From Lentinus brumalis (Eukaryota > Basidiomycota > Agaricomycetes > Polyporales > Polyporaceae), in contig MARA01000047.1 in assembly GCA_001792895.1 (NCBI GenBank), positions 124,001 through 188,000 of the forward strand: a DNA stretch of 64,000 bases. Reading direction: 5' to 3'. Positions within the stretch are counted from its first letter, which is position 1. Each line of letters begins with the position of its first letter. The position numbers were made by a program, and so were the translations under genes. The notes beneath the pieces are model-generated. The model was not told the origin of the DNA. It ran no database searches and saw only the letters and a list, made by a program, of their open reading frames with translations. This document shows positions 35,492-46,165 of this stretch, piece by piece.

Positions 35492-37138
35492 ATGGCCAAC
35501 CTATTTCGCCCGCGCGAATACGTTGCTCACTACAACGTACAGACTCAGAATTACCTGGGTCTTCGACGGGGACTACCCGTATATGCCCCTATTCCCGGCA
35601 ACCACGTAGTAGGCGAAGTAGGGTATCTATTGCAGGGTGGCATCTGCGTCATTCCTAGGCAGCTCTCGCAACATCCCGAGGACAAACGCAGCTCGTCAAA
35701 TACGTCGCCTGGTGTTGAAGATGCCAAGAATAATTCCACGAACTGCAGCGAAGTTCAAGCCGCGCAGGACAAGAATGCCGAACAACGCGCCACCTGTGGT
35801 GGAGCTGAGTATGGTGAAGAGGTACTTGGCGAGGATGACACGTACGTTCACCTGTCAAGTTTTATATATCTTGCTGACCTTCCATGCAGCCTGACGGTGT
35901 ACGAGTCTGAGTTTTGTCCAGACGCAGACTCCTCGCTGGCCACAAGTTTGCGTCGTGACGCCGACTTCGTACAGCTGCAGTCAGAAGACGGAAGTGTCCT
36001 GGACGCTTTCGTGATCTTCCCGTACGACCCTTCCAAGGAGATAGCAGGCGAGGACGCCGAGCCGTTCAAGAAAGTCCCGGACAAGGACTGTCTCGATGAC
36101 TGTGGCAGCGAGTCCGACGACACGTAAGCCATACTAACCTATGTACATTCACAACGGCCACCTAACCGATATTCCAGATCCACCTTGTGCCCTTCGGAGG
36201 CAGCGGACGGCTCAGCCAAACACCTGCAGCTCAGCGTGGACGATGTGCATCGACTCTTCAAGCTGGCGCCTCAGTGGAATAAGTGGGCGAACTCGGTCGA
36301 GGACGATGCTCCAGGCATGGAGGTCAAGCTCAAAGACATGGTGCTCATATGCGGGGTTCAATCCACGTGGTGTCGCAATACGAACGTTTCTCAGGACACG
36401 CTCGAGGCTGCCCTGTCTGCCCACGCCTCAGCGAACGACATACCGTTGGACCCGAAGGCTCCTGACATTTTGGAGAATATAGACATGAGCAAGTTCTCTG
36501 GGCGTCGATGGCTTGTACACGAGCAGACGTTCGTGCAGCTTTACAAGATCCGCAGGCGGAGGTCGTTGCCCGAGTGCATACAGGATGTTACCCTGCGAGC
36601 TTGGGATTGGATCACGATGGGGTCGGAGGACATGGGATTGGAGAAGGTCAGTTTCACTTGCCGGTCACCCGGATGCCGAATCATATCATTCTGACGTCAG
36701 CTCGAACCGACCAGCCTTTCGACCCTGTCAATGTATTGTTGCGTTACATCTTACTTCGGATACCCTTCGCGCAGATGGCCATCGCGTCGACAGAGGACTT
36801 TTTCGCTCTCTTCGTGAGTGATGCAGACTCGCTTTCGTGCACATACTAAAGTCTCTTGTCTCTTTATTTGGCAGAAGAACGCCTCTACCATTCCGACTAC
36901 TACTCGGGAGACATGGTTTGCGTTATTGCGGCTCAGGCCTTCGGTGAGGTTTATCAAGGGTACATGGGGTAAGCATTCGTGATGTTCTCGGAGCAATGCC
37001 CTACCTGACACATCTCGTCTCGCAGTCGCTGCCCTCGAGCGCGCGTGTCTGGATATTGAACGTGAGACAGAACTCGCATGTCCTTCGGTTTCGTCGGATA
37101 AGCTTGACCGCTCCAAGTTCACGTCAGCGAAGAGCTAG
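35492..37138 (+). CDS. Unknown protein, second member of the GDVGY/GEVGY family
   Basis: The same architecture as its neighbours, without WD40 repeats. GLPVYAPIPGNHVVGEVGYL then LQGGICVIP form the N-terminal module. An Asn/Glu-rich linker follows, then FVQLQSEDGSVLDAFVIFPY, an acidic patch, and VQLYKIRRRRSLPE. After an intron ending at 36714 come PFDPVNVLLRYILLRIPF and MAIASTEDFFALF. Two more introns lead to RPSVRFIKGTW and AALERACLDIERETELAC, ending FTSAKS with TAG at 37136-37138. Using the acceptor at 36714 rather than the one at 36700 restores the frame and matches the third family member. Function unknown. Confidence 0.65.
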
Positions 37139-38007
37139 TGGCCCGGGCTGATACTTATAACCTACCACGTATCTATGGTTAGTTACCCGTTGTGACGCTT
37201 TCAGATCTTCATGTCATGCCGTTTCCCGTTGATACCTTACAGCTATATGAACGTATGTCCTATGAACGCATGTCTTCGCTTTAAGTAGGGGGTGTTTCTC
37301 TCGGGCAACTCCGAGGTTCCCGATAAAGTTCTCACGGCATGCGTGGCAGCTACCAATCGGCCGCGTAATCCTCTCATGCACCTCGACTGCACTACACACC
37401 ACACTGTCTCAGAATTTCTGGCCTCCGATAAGTGTCGCACCACAGTGGTGTCTGTCGCAATATGAGGTGAGACCGCGCAATCAGATAAGTATTAAGCAGT
37501 GCGGTGGTTCCCAACGACGGATCCTCGGTGCGCGTAGAGCCTGCCACGCAGCGTGCTAGCTGCACGTCGATTGAACGGAGGATATCGAGTGTTATCATGC
37601 AGTTGACATCTCGTCTGCAATGGGCGCATGCGTAGACCATCGTTTCAAACATCCAGTTAATCTCTACGTCCGTATCAGCGACTCCTGCACTGTCGGACGC
37701 TTCACTCATGGAAGCTACGCATCTTACCATTCTTTCAGCTAGAGAGAACAAAAGTCGCAGCCACAACCTGCACGACCAGTATTTAAGCTCAAGCTCGCCG
37801 TCCTACAACTCAAATCACCGCTCGTGCTCGCCTCCAACACACAGCATCCGTTGGTCAACCTCATAGCTCAGGATCGATACTGTAATGCTGCTCTCATCAT
37901 TACGTCGCCCACTATGTTGTGGCGAACCCTGGAACTCCGTCTGGGTATAAATTTCGGCAGAGTCGGCCTTCGGGCAAGCTACCATTCGTACGTCTCTGTC
38001 CGCTGCG
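37139..38007. other. Intergenic, promoter of the repeat-rich family member
   Basis: A TATA box is present at 37946-37951. The remainder holds no gene I can support. Confidence 0.45.
37946..37951 (+). promoter_or_regulatory. TATA box of the repeat-rich gene
   Basis: TATAAA within GGGTATAAATTTC, about 62 bases before the ATG at 38008. Confidence 0.6.
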
Positions 38008-40162
38008 ATGGAGCCCATCCCGCCACATCTTATGGAACTATTCACAGATACCTTCCTGACACCTTTTAACAACCGCGTTCAGCTCCCGCCGCCGCCTCAG
38101 GCTACTACCACAGGCAACTGGTCCGCTCCCTTGAGCAAATATGTCCGGAGCCAGCACCCCACATATCCTCAGCCCGTCTTTCCTACCTCCCGCAATCCCT
38201 CGAGCCAACAGATCCAGCACCAGCTCCCGTCACGCCCTCAAGTTACTGTCGCAAGCGGATGCCCGGCTCCCTCTAGCAACCAGGTATCGCACCAGGTCTC
38301 GCCACGCCCTCCGGCCCCTCCCGCGGACGCATTTCCCGCGCCTTCGAGCAGACATGTCCAGGGCCAACACCCCATATATCTTCAGCCCGTCTTCCCTACC
38401 TCCGGCAATCCCTCGAACGAACAGATCCAGCACCAGCTCCCGCCACGCCCGCAATATACTGCATACCCTGCTCGATCGAGCAATCATGTAAACCACCAGC
38501 TCCCGTCCCACCCTCCGGCCCCTCCCACAGACGCGATCCACATGCCTTCGAGCAAACATGTCCAGGGCCAGCTCCCGCCACGCCCTCAGATTACTGTTGC
38601 AGACACCTACCCTGCTACTTCGAGCAATCAAACATCGTATGAAAAGCCGTCACGCCCTCCGGCCACTCCCGCAGACGCGGTCCCCGAGTCCTCGAGCAAA
38701 CAGAGTCAACACCAGCTCCCGCCACAACCTCAACTTACTGTTTCAGACACCTACCCTGCTACCTCGAGCAATCAGGTATCGCACCAGCTCCCGTCACGTC
38801 CTTTGATCCCTCCCGCAGACGCGTTCCCCGCGCCCTCGAGCAAACAGAACCAGAACGAGCTTCTGCCACGCCATCGGGCGACTCTCGCACCCTGCGCCCT
38901 CCCTGTTGTCTCTACCAAAAGCCAACAACAACGTCCGTTAAGTATTCAGGCACTCCTTGTAGACAGCACAGTCCACACTCCAGTCAGCAAACAGATTCAG
39001 AACCAACTCCCGCCACCCCCAGAGGTTGCTCCCGCAGGCACACTTCCCACCGCTTCCTCCAGTCAACAGATCCAAAGTCAGCAGCCACACCCTGAGACTA
39101 CCCTCACCGGCAAGTTCCAGAAAGCACAGGTATACCAGCGCCGGATCGAAGGCGTCCCAGTCCTCCTACACAGCTCTCGCATCCCACTTCCCGGAGACGT
39201 CGGGTACTTTCTCAATGGTCACGTCGTCGTCATCGAACCTCCGCTCCAATTTATAACGCCCCGGTGGTCGCTGGTAACGCGAGAGACGGTCCTCGACCTG
39301 TTCCAGTTCTTCGAGCAGTGGCATCAGTCTGCAAGCTCGACGACGCCCGAGGTCCGTGCGAGCTCCCTCACCTCGAAGGAGATGATCTTCGTGTCGGACT
39401 TCCGCGCCACCGGCGCTGCCAGTGTCAACGGCGCGTTGGCGGACCCTCCTTCTCAGCCCGCGAGCGGAGCATCCAAGCTCCCCACAGGTGGAGGTGGGGT
39501 TGCTTTCCCTCAGGGTCACATACACTACTATAAGATCCGGAGACGGTGGCTCCCGGGACAATGCAACGCGACCTGTCACTCCGTCTTTCCGACTCGCAGT
39601 TTGGGGTACAAGGTCGAAAACGACGGGGTCACATACCAGGAGCAGGTACGTCCGTCTTCAGTCATCATCTGACGTTTGCTGATCGAACCCTTGCTGTGAT
39701 AGCCCTTTGACCCGGTGGACGAGCTGCTCACGTACATCATGAACACACCTACGGACCGCGACGGCGTTCTCGGTGTCCCAGACAAAGCGATTGCGAGTGT
39801 GGCGGACCTATTCGCTCTGTTTGTGAGTAGATGCTTCGATGAATAAGTATTGCGGTAGGCGACGATACCTTGGCTGACATGCCTTCGCAGAAGTCTTTCG
39901 CGACGATGCCAAATTCGATCAAGGCGATTCACGAGAATCTGCGCAAGATCGAGCCTCGAATCCGCTTTATCAAGGGGACGCAAGGTGCGCATTCCGTTCA
40001 CATTGCAGTCGGGTGGCTTGGGTTGTGACTGAGCAAGTACGTGCAGTCGCGGCTTTCGAGCTCGCATGCTTGCAGTTCGAACGGAACAGCGAACTCTCGG
40101 TCAATTCTCAGCATAGCATCGGTCGAACGGACCCTCAGGCTAGACGACTACGACGACTGTAG
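38008..40162 (+). CDS. Unknown protein, third member of the GDVGY family, with Pro/Ser/Gln-rich repeats
   Basis: Residues of roughly 30-350 are degenerate repeats built from SSNQVSHQLPSRP-like and PADAFPAPSSKHVQGQ-like units, probably disordered. The conserved module follows: GVPVLLHSSRIPLPGDVGYF, then HIHYYKIRRRWLPGQC. After an intron near 39645-39702 come PFDPVDELLTYIMNTPTDRD and KAIASVADLFALF. Further introns lead to IRFIKGTQ and VAAFELACLQFERNSELS, ending QARRLRRL with TAG at 40160-40162. The last exons lie in the left arm of a 550-bp inverted repeat. Their copy in the right arm is damaged, so this is the ancestral locus for that segment. Function unknown. Confidence 0.7.
38100..39060 (+). 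repeat. Degenerate in-frame tandem repeats
   Basis: Coding repeats within the preceding gene. The phrase CAGCTCCCG(C/T)CACGCCCTC recurs about every 105-120 bases, encoding QLP[PS]RP, alternating with TCGAGCAA(A/T)CA, encoding SSKQ/SSNQ. Units differ in length, so the array is old or under relaxed constraint. Confidence 0.65.
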
Positions 40163-40491
40163 GGAACCGGTGAAGTGGCGGCGGAGAGAGTTTGCGTAAC
40201 TTATCTTGCTATCTATGCTTTGTCGCTACGAATACAGGTCGAGTTGAATCCACTACATACTTCCGCAAGATCAGAGAGAAAATAAATAAGACAAGCCAGG
40301 CAAAGCATGCAGGAGTTGAACCCGGGCTTCCAAATCCACCTCACGCGTCCTTCCAGATCTTCTTGGCCGTCTGGACGACGAGCGAGAGCTTCGCGCGCAT
40401 CGCGTTCTCGTCGACGGCGTTGCCCTCCGAGTGCGACGCAAAGCCGCACTGCGGGCTGATGCAGATCCTGGAGTAAGGAGGGAGGTATTAG
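39941..40491 (+). repeat. Left arm of a long inverted repeat
   Basis: Aligns by eye to the reverse complement of 46015-46556 over about 550 bases, with a few mismatches and short indels. It runs from GCGCAAGATCGAGCCTCGAA at 39941 to GATCCTGGAGTAAGGAGGGA near 40482. It holds the 3' end of the repeat-rich gene and an antisense copy of the last exon of the MetE-like gene. Confidence 0.85.
40341..40467 (-). pseudogene. Orphan copy of the last exon of the MetE-like gene
   Basis: This 127-base exon copy encodes the same residues as 46039-46165 (beginning ICISPQCGFASHSEG, ending KKIWKDA with TGA). Differences such as GGC/GGA and GTC/GTT are silent. The splice acceptor is kept. Upstream exons are absent on this side, so it is not a gene by itself. 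Confidence 0.8.
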
Positions 40492-40534
40492 CTCAGACGA
40501 CTCGGAAGCAAGCAGGCGAAGGTTGGCGACTCAC

Positions 40535-42010
40535 CTAATTACACGCCCAGTGCTCCGGGTTGGGGATCTCATCTCCCCTGCGGAGCGTCCCTATCTCCTT
40601 ATTGTCTACCCACAGTTCCAGCGAGATATCTCTCAACGACGGCGCGACACTTTGGATCCGGACAGCGAGCGATTCTGGATGAAGCAACGGTTTGCACTCG
40701 TCCGCCGATGCTGGGGCAGACGTCATCTCGGCGTCATCTTCGCGCATCAACGAGAGGATGTCCATGCACGAGAAGACGACGGCCAACGATCGTAGGGAGT
40801 TACGGGCAACATACTCGACTAATGCATCCTGGTGTGACACATGAGACCAACTGAATCGCTCTGAGTTTGAGCTAAGAAAACGACATACCAGCATGCCCTT
40901 CACGTCGGCCGGGGGCTCCTTCGGATCGAACACGATGTTGAGACCGAGATGCTCCAGGTCCCTGCTAGTGCGCGACAAGGTCCGAAGAGCATCTCGCACC
41001 GCCCGCGACGTCCAAATGTCCAAATGAACCTGCTTGACGCGGATGTCCCTCATGAGCTCCTCGAATGCCCCCGCAACGGTGTCTTGGCAAGCCTCATCCA
41101 TAGATCCCATGAACGACCTGAGCCGTCCAACGATGCCCTGCAGCCCCAGGACCCAGAGGTCGATAGGGGTGCCATCGAGATACTCCAAGGTGGACCAGCC
41201 GCCGCACTCGCGCAGGGACATACGGTTCCTGTTGCGATGCACTGCCAGCTCGTCTCGCTCCCTCTCTTCGATGCGCATGACGGACATTCTGCACGAGAAG
41301 TGGAGCGATGCCAGGTTCGGAAACGCTCGAGCGTACTCCACGCTATTGATGGGTGCGAAGGTCTCGAGGCGGAGTTTGCGTACATGAGGGAACACGATGC
41401 TGGCGCATCGGCCAGGCGTAACGTTGGCCTCAAATCCATATGCGACGACGTCCACAAGGGTGTTGCGGAGCGAGCGGAGTGCAAGGATCGGGTTACTGTC
41501 TGCTAATCGTGCGGCTGCCGGGTACTTGCAGTCCAATATCGCCGTGTGCACGAAGCCTGACATCTTCGAGAGTAGGTCAAACGAGAGTGCATTCGGCTTC
41601 CTGATCGATAGTGTGGCAATGTAAGCGATTCGCGAGAATGCCTGAATAAGGCCAAGATCGCAACGGAGCATGACTTCCGGGTCGAGCAGTCGCAGCTGTT
41701 GCAACCGGAGGAATGGCGCGGAGAACTGGAGGAAGACTCGCAGAAGGAGCGCCGCTTCCACGGAAAGACGTCCGCACCTGAAGGTAAAGATACTGAGGTA
41801 GCGAATGCGATGGTAGGGATCGGCGGCCATGAATTGGGTAAAGGACCGGATGTCATGCTCGTCTTTGAGGGTTACCTCGTGCAAAAGAAACTTGGGTCCT
41901 TCCCTGTAGAGAGTCTTGCACGTTCCCATCATGCTGATCACCTCCCGCTTGGACAAGAGCGACATCACGAGGTGCAGAACGTCGTAGTTCAGTGCCGGTC
42001 GAAGGTCCAT
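40535..42010 (-). CDS. F-box-like leucine-rich protein (LNYDVLH subgroup, copy 2)
   Basis: Closest to 21441-22891, with an identical opening (MDLRPALNYDVLH) and KREVISMMGTCKTLYREGPK. The body follows the same pattern: FPHVRKLRLETFAPINSVEY, FPNLASLHFSCRMS, GTPIDLWVLGLQGIVGRL. A 60-base intron (40831-40890 by eye, donor GTATGT, acceptor CACCAG) sits at the same place as in the paralogues, joining GML to DALVEYVARNSLRS. Because 60 is a multiple of three the frame is open even unspliced. The ATG at 42010 abuts an acceptor (TCAGTGCAG), again implying a 5' UTR intron. The gene lies inside the inverted-repeat pair. Confidence 0.85.
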   Translation of the reverse strand: MDLRPALNYDVLHLVMSLLSKREVISMMGTCKTLYREGPKFLLHEVTLKDEHDIRSFTQFMAADPYHRIRYLSIFTFRCGRLSVEAALLLRVFLQFSAPFLRLQQLRLLDPEVMLRCDLGLIQAFSRIAYIATLSIRKPNALSFDLLSKMSGFVHTAILDCKYPAAARLADSNPILALRSLRNTLVDVVAYGFEANVTPGRCASIVFPHVRKLRLETFAPINSVEYARAFPNLASLHFSCRMSVMRIEERERDELAVHRNRNRMSLRECGGWSTLEYLDGTPIDLWVLGLQGIVGRLRSFMGSMDEACQDTVAGAFEELMRDIRVKQVHLDIWTSRAVRDALRTLSRTSRDLEHLGLNIVFDPKEPPADVKGMLVCRFLSSNSERFSWSHVSHQDALVEYVARNSLRSLAVVFSCMDILSLMREDDAEMTSAPASADECKPLLHPESLAVRIQSVAPSLRDISLELWVDNKEIGTLRRGDEIPNPEHWACN

Positions 42011-42351
42011 CTGCACTGAATCATGATAAGCTGAGGCTTGAATTCTAAGAATCAATGCTTACCGTGAGTAACTCGTCTCCAGTAATGACAGATTTGAGTT
42101 GACCCAGTACGACAGTGCGGGATTGGTGCGGGACCACTTGCCAGCAAACACGGTGCTAGATATCTAGGTTGAACGTACTTGAGTACTCACATCTCCGACG
42201 TATCGTTACTCCACACAGGTATACAATCACAAAAAATAAGAGAAACGTACTATATTCCTTGAATGTTGGATCCAAAGGGATGTGCGGTGCTGAAGGAAAG
42301 TGCGGTCTCTCGAGTCTCCGGGGCAGCGTCACGAACGCGACGTGACAGCCA

Positions 42352-42359
42352 TGACGTCA
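42352..42359. promoter_or_regulatory. CRE-like palindrome TGACGTCA, second copy
   Basis: Sits about 342 bases upstream of the ATG at 42010, in sequence that aligns with the region around 23255-23262 (GCGTCACGAACGCG and CATGACGTCACG). Confidence 0.5.
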
Positions 42360-42464
42360 CGTGTAAGCGCCGATCACAGTGCAGTAACGGAAGACCTAGG
42401 CTCCTTCCTGCTCCTCCTCGGACACAGTCCATTGTTACATGTGCAGTACAAGAAAGCCAACGAC

Positions 42465-43487
42465 GGTGAACACTTGAAGTTCCTCGAGAAAATTACGATC
42501 CGGCAGGTCCCTGTTACCAATGTTCTCTCAACCTTCGTTAACTTGTCGAACACGCAGGAGACTTGGTCCCATGCTGAGGCTAGGCTCGCAAGTCAGCCTC
42601 TAGTTCTGTATCGAAACACAGTCGTGCGGCGTCTGCGACGTTTCTACGCGCACCGGATTAGAAGCTCAAGGATGCAGAGCTCAACATCGTCACTCGTCTC
42701 GAAGACGATGAAGGAGAGGCCGACGATCTCAACGACATCGAACTCCTGCCAGGCTCGCAGGCCACCCTCACTGTCACTCGCCTCTCCGGCCGGAGATTGT
42801 TTCGAGCTGGCGACCAAATGGGATTGAATCTCGGAAGATCGAGCACTCGTCCCCAGCAGGACCTCCCCGTCACCATCGCCTACAATCACTCGTTCCCCGA
42901 ACGACCGTTCGTCGCTTCCATTGTGAGAAGTCCGACGACACCCAGGAGATGATCAGGACTGCCCACTGAACATCACACAGCAGGTCGAGTTCCATAGTTT
43001 GTGGCAGTATCTCGAGGTGTGTCGCGCGAGCCTCAACGACCTCTTCTTGATCACACTGCGGAGCTGCATGTGGCGGGCAACCTAATGCAGCCCAGCGACC
43101 CTGCGCGCGGTCATGCGTGGCAGACACTGAGTACCCCGAAATACTCTACATTTGCCTCCGAGACTACGACGTTGACATATCCCAGAAGGTCTTCGTGAAC
43201 ACGATGAAGAACCTTACAGTGCGCAGCAGCTCAAGACTCTCGAGTGATGGTTGGCGGCGTGCTCGGGCCTGCGGTGGTGAATATGCCCCGTGTCGTGGTA
43301 CAATTGTTTGTTTCTTGTGAGACATACCTGCCACTGATGTCCATCGTCCACAGGAGATCATGTTGGACATGCTCCGCCCTCTAAAGATCCGTTCCTTCGG
43401 ACTCTTCGCCGTCTGCTGCTTCACTCAGGAACCGCGTCCTCGCAACTGGCTGAGCCTACCTCTCTGCCTCCTGGCGTTGCTCTTCTG
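42465..43487 (+). pseudogene. Decayed F-box-like/leucine-rich paralogue
   Basis: Reading across frames gives pieces colinear with the gene at 47783-49356. HLKFLEKITIRQ matches RLKYLKELTMRL, and VPVTNVLSTF matches TANVFSTF. A DDEGEADDLNDIELLPGSQA stretch matches the acidic linker before LLHGSQN. PVTIAYNHSFP matches PATIVYAHSFPN. LEVCRASLNDLFLITLRSCM matches LDACHANLIDLFLLGLRCHV. VFVNTMKNL matches RLISTMKKP, and MLRPLKIRSFGLFAVCC matches ILRPLKIRSFGVLLCCC. The pieces lie in different frames, the F-box end is missing, and the tail stops early. It lies between the inverted-repeat arms. Confidence 0.75.
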
Positions 43488-44640
43488 AACCAGCATTCTT
43501 ATGAGCTCGTTGATCTGTCGTCCCTTCGTGGCATGGGTCTCCGAGAGTCCCGCCGGTAGCCGCGTAGCGTCCTATGCCCGGTGCACTCCTATATACCAAC
43601 TCCACCGTTTCGGTTGCATGATGATTGATCAAATTGAATGTTGTTATACGATGTCTCGGTCCAGGTTTCGTGAACAATGAATATTAATGAGTGTTGAATG
43701 AGTGAGTGAACAGTTTGCAACTTGAAGTAAACACGTCGACGTCAAGATTGAAGCGAATAAGTTGATTGAATATTAATGATCAGTCCGCTGGATACAAAGC
43801 TCTCATAACTTGGTCCCGTACCATCATCATCTCCAACTCCGTGTCATCAACATCGGGCGGCCGACGTCGTTGTACGCGTTCTTAAGCTCGGAGAGCTCGA
43901 CTCTGAGCACCGCGGAGATGATGTGAGTGACTCTCTCGACATTGAAGCGCATATAGTCAGGTAATAGGCATGCAACAGGCCCGCTGCCCATGCGTGCTGG
44001 ACGTCGGACGCAGCGCAGGCTAGCGCAAGGCCCTTCGGTGAGGCGCGATGCGGGCGCTTGGGGCCGCGTCGACGCTCGTCGACGTTGCCTCTGCCGACGT
44101 CGACATGAACCTCTTCCTCCTCCACCACCCTGCGTCCAGTACACACAAAGGTTGACCTATCCTTCCTAGTCCCGAAGCGACTCTCCGACTATCGCGAGAG
44201 TGAGCCTCTCAGGTCCAGATAGGATCTTCCCAGCCACCGGCCGACGGAGTCAAGACGGAGTACCGTTCCCTCGCTCGTTCTCACTGAATCACAGCGCACC
44301 CTGATTACACTCTATCGGTCTTCTCTCACCCTGGATAGAGGTTGGATATGTTGTCAGAGTCATTTGGGCGCATCGCTCGCGATGGTGTGTGTCCACTACA
44401 TATCTCAAACCCCCTCTGTCTGAGCTGTCACATGTGCAGTCAGTCGTCCCGAACGCACCTCGCGTCGTTGGGACTCATGCCGCCCGGCTGATCTTAGACC
44501 TCTAATCTTTCTATCAACTCGCGCGGGTGAATCAATTTGCCATACTATATAACGGCGGCCGCCCTTGGGAAGCCCTCGCGCCCACATAAAATCCTGAGTC
44601 CTTGCATTTCGCCTCTCACCTCTCACCATCGACTGCCGCA
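43488..44640. other. Intergenic, promoter of the MetE-like gene
   Basis: An AT-richer stretch (43650-43800, with GAATATTAATGA repeated at 43679 and 43767) is followed by a minus-strand ORF pair at 43827-44146 with no recognisable motif. The TATA box is listed separately. No gene is supported. Confidence 0.4.
44546..44552 (+). promoter_or_regulatory. TATA box of the MetE-like gene
   Basis: TATATAA, 95 bases before the ATG at 44641. Confidence 0.6.
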
Positions 44641-46165
44641 ATGTCCGCACCCACCCTGAAACTCAACCCGCCCTTCCGCGCTGACCATATCGGCTCCCTC
44701 AAGCGTCCCGAGAAGCTGCTCGCGAAGCGCAAGGAACTCGACGAGGGCAAGTGCACGGCTGCGGAGCTGAAGCCGGTGGAGGATGAGGCGATTCGGGGGA
44801 TCGTTCAGTTGCAGCGGGAGGTCGGCATCAAGAGCATCACGGACGGCGAATTCAGGAGGTACGTCGTGTGCTATCCTCTCTCCGGGCAACTATGGACGTG
44901 CGCGACAGACACATGTTCTTCGATGGTGTCTTCGACAACCTGGACGGCATGAAGTACATCAAGCCAGGTACGTAAAGTCCGTTTGAGCCCGCCCATCAAC
45001 CGCCTGAGGACCGGACCAGTACCCATGGAGATGTTCATGGACTATGTCCCGGATGTCGCGGCGTTCAAGGAGCTCGACTTCAAGGGCGCAGACTCATACA
45101 TTTGTGTCGTACGTAATCTTTTCTACCGGCGATCTAGCGTCATATTAACGGCCTCCGCAGAGTAAGCTCAAGCGCACGAAGCAGTTCTACGTCCCGCAAT
45201 ATGAAGCGTTGAAGGCGCTCACGGCCCCCGAAGTACGTATCCCCCCCTTTTTTCCCATCGCGTCCTGCTGATCGCCACCACGAGCAGGAACACAAGAACC
45301 TGAAGATCACGATGGCGGCCCCCGAGTGGTTCCACCTCCGCCACGGCGAGTACGCGTATCCAAAGGACGTGTACAAGAACGATGGTGCGTGTCTTCACCC
45401 AGCCGGGAGCGGACAGTGCTAAGCTCTCCGCGGATCACAGACGAGTACTTTGACGACATCGCGACTGCATACCGGGCCGAGATCGCGGACCTGTACGCCG
45501 CGGGGTGCAGGAACATCCAGTTCGACGACCCGCTCCTCGCGTACTTTTGCGCCGACTCGATGATCAAGGGCATGGAGGAGCGCGGCATCGACCATGTCGC
45601 CCTGCTCGACACGTACATCCGTGCTTACAATAAGATCGTCGACGACCACCCGGCGGACATGACCGTCGGTCTGCACCTCTGCCGCGGGAACTTCAAGAAC
45701 GGGATGCACTTCTCGGAGGGTGGCTACGACCGCATCGCGATCAAACTGTTCCAGGAAATCAACGTCGACTGCTACTACCTCGAGTACGACACCCCGCGCG
45801 CGGGCACGTTCGAGCCGCTGAAGCATCTCCCCGCGCACAAGGCAGCGGTCCTGGGTCTCATCACGTCCAAGTTCCCGCAGTTGGAGGACGTGGACGATCT
45901 CATCAAGCGCGTGCATAACGCCGCCAACATCATCGCGTCGGGCGAGCCCAAGCGCACGTTCGAGCAGGCCTTGAACCAGTACGTATCGCTCTCGCGTACG
46001 GACAAAGCTGTTGGCTGATACTTCCCTCCTTACTCCAGGATCTGCATCAGCCCGCAGTGCGGATTTGCGTCGCACTCGGAGGGCAACGCCGTCGACGAGA
46101 ACGCGATGCGCGCGAAGCTCTCGCTCGTCGTTCAGACGGCCAAGAAGATCTGGAAGGACGCGTGA
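44641..46165 (+). CDS. UROD/MetE-like protein (cobalamin-independent methionine synthase C-terminal fold)
   Basis: A stand-alone MetE-like barrel protein. Relatives transfer methyl groups to thiols with a bound zinc; the substrate here is unknown. The start is MSAPTLKLNPPFRADHIGSL with KRPEKLLAKRKEL. Spliced exons follow: SITDGEFRR|HMFFDGVFDN, VPMEMFMDYVPDVAAFKELD, KITMAAPEWFHLRHGEYAYP, then GCRNIQFDDPLLAYFCADSM. MTVGLHLCRGNFKNGMHFSE and ISPQCGFASHSEGNAVDEN contain the His/Cys pairs expected for zinc. It ends KKIWKDA. Six introns fit cleanly, giving about 390 residues, much shorter than the two-domain MetE. The last exon is duplicated at 40341-40467. Confidence 0.88.

Noticed and set aside
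43827..44146. Overlapping minus-strand ORFs of about 100 residues
   Set aside because: No recognisable family, and two frames are equally long. Nothing links them to neighbouring genes.
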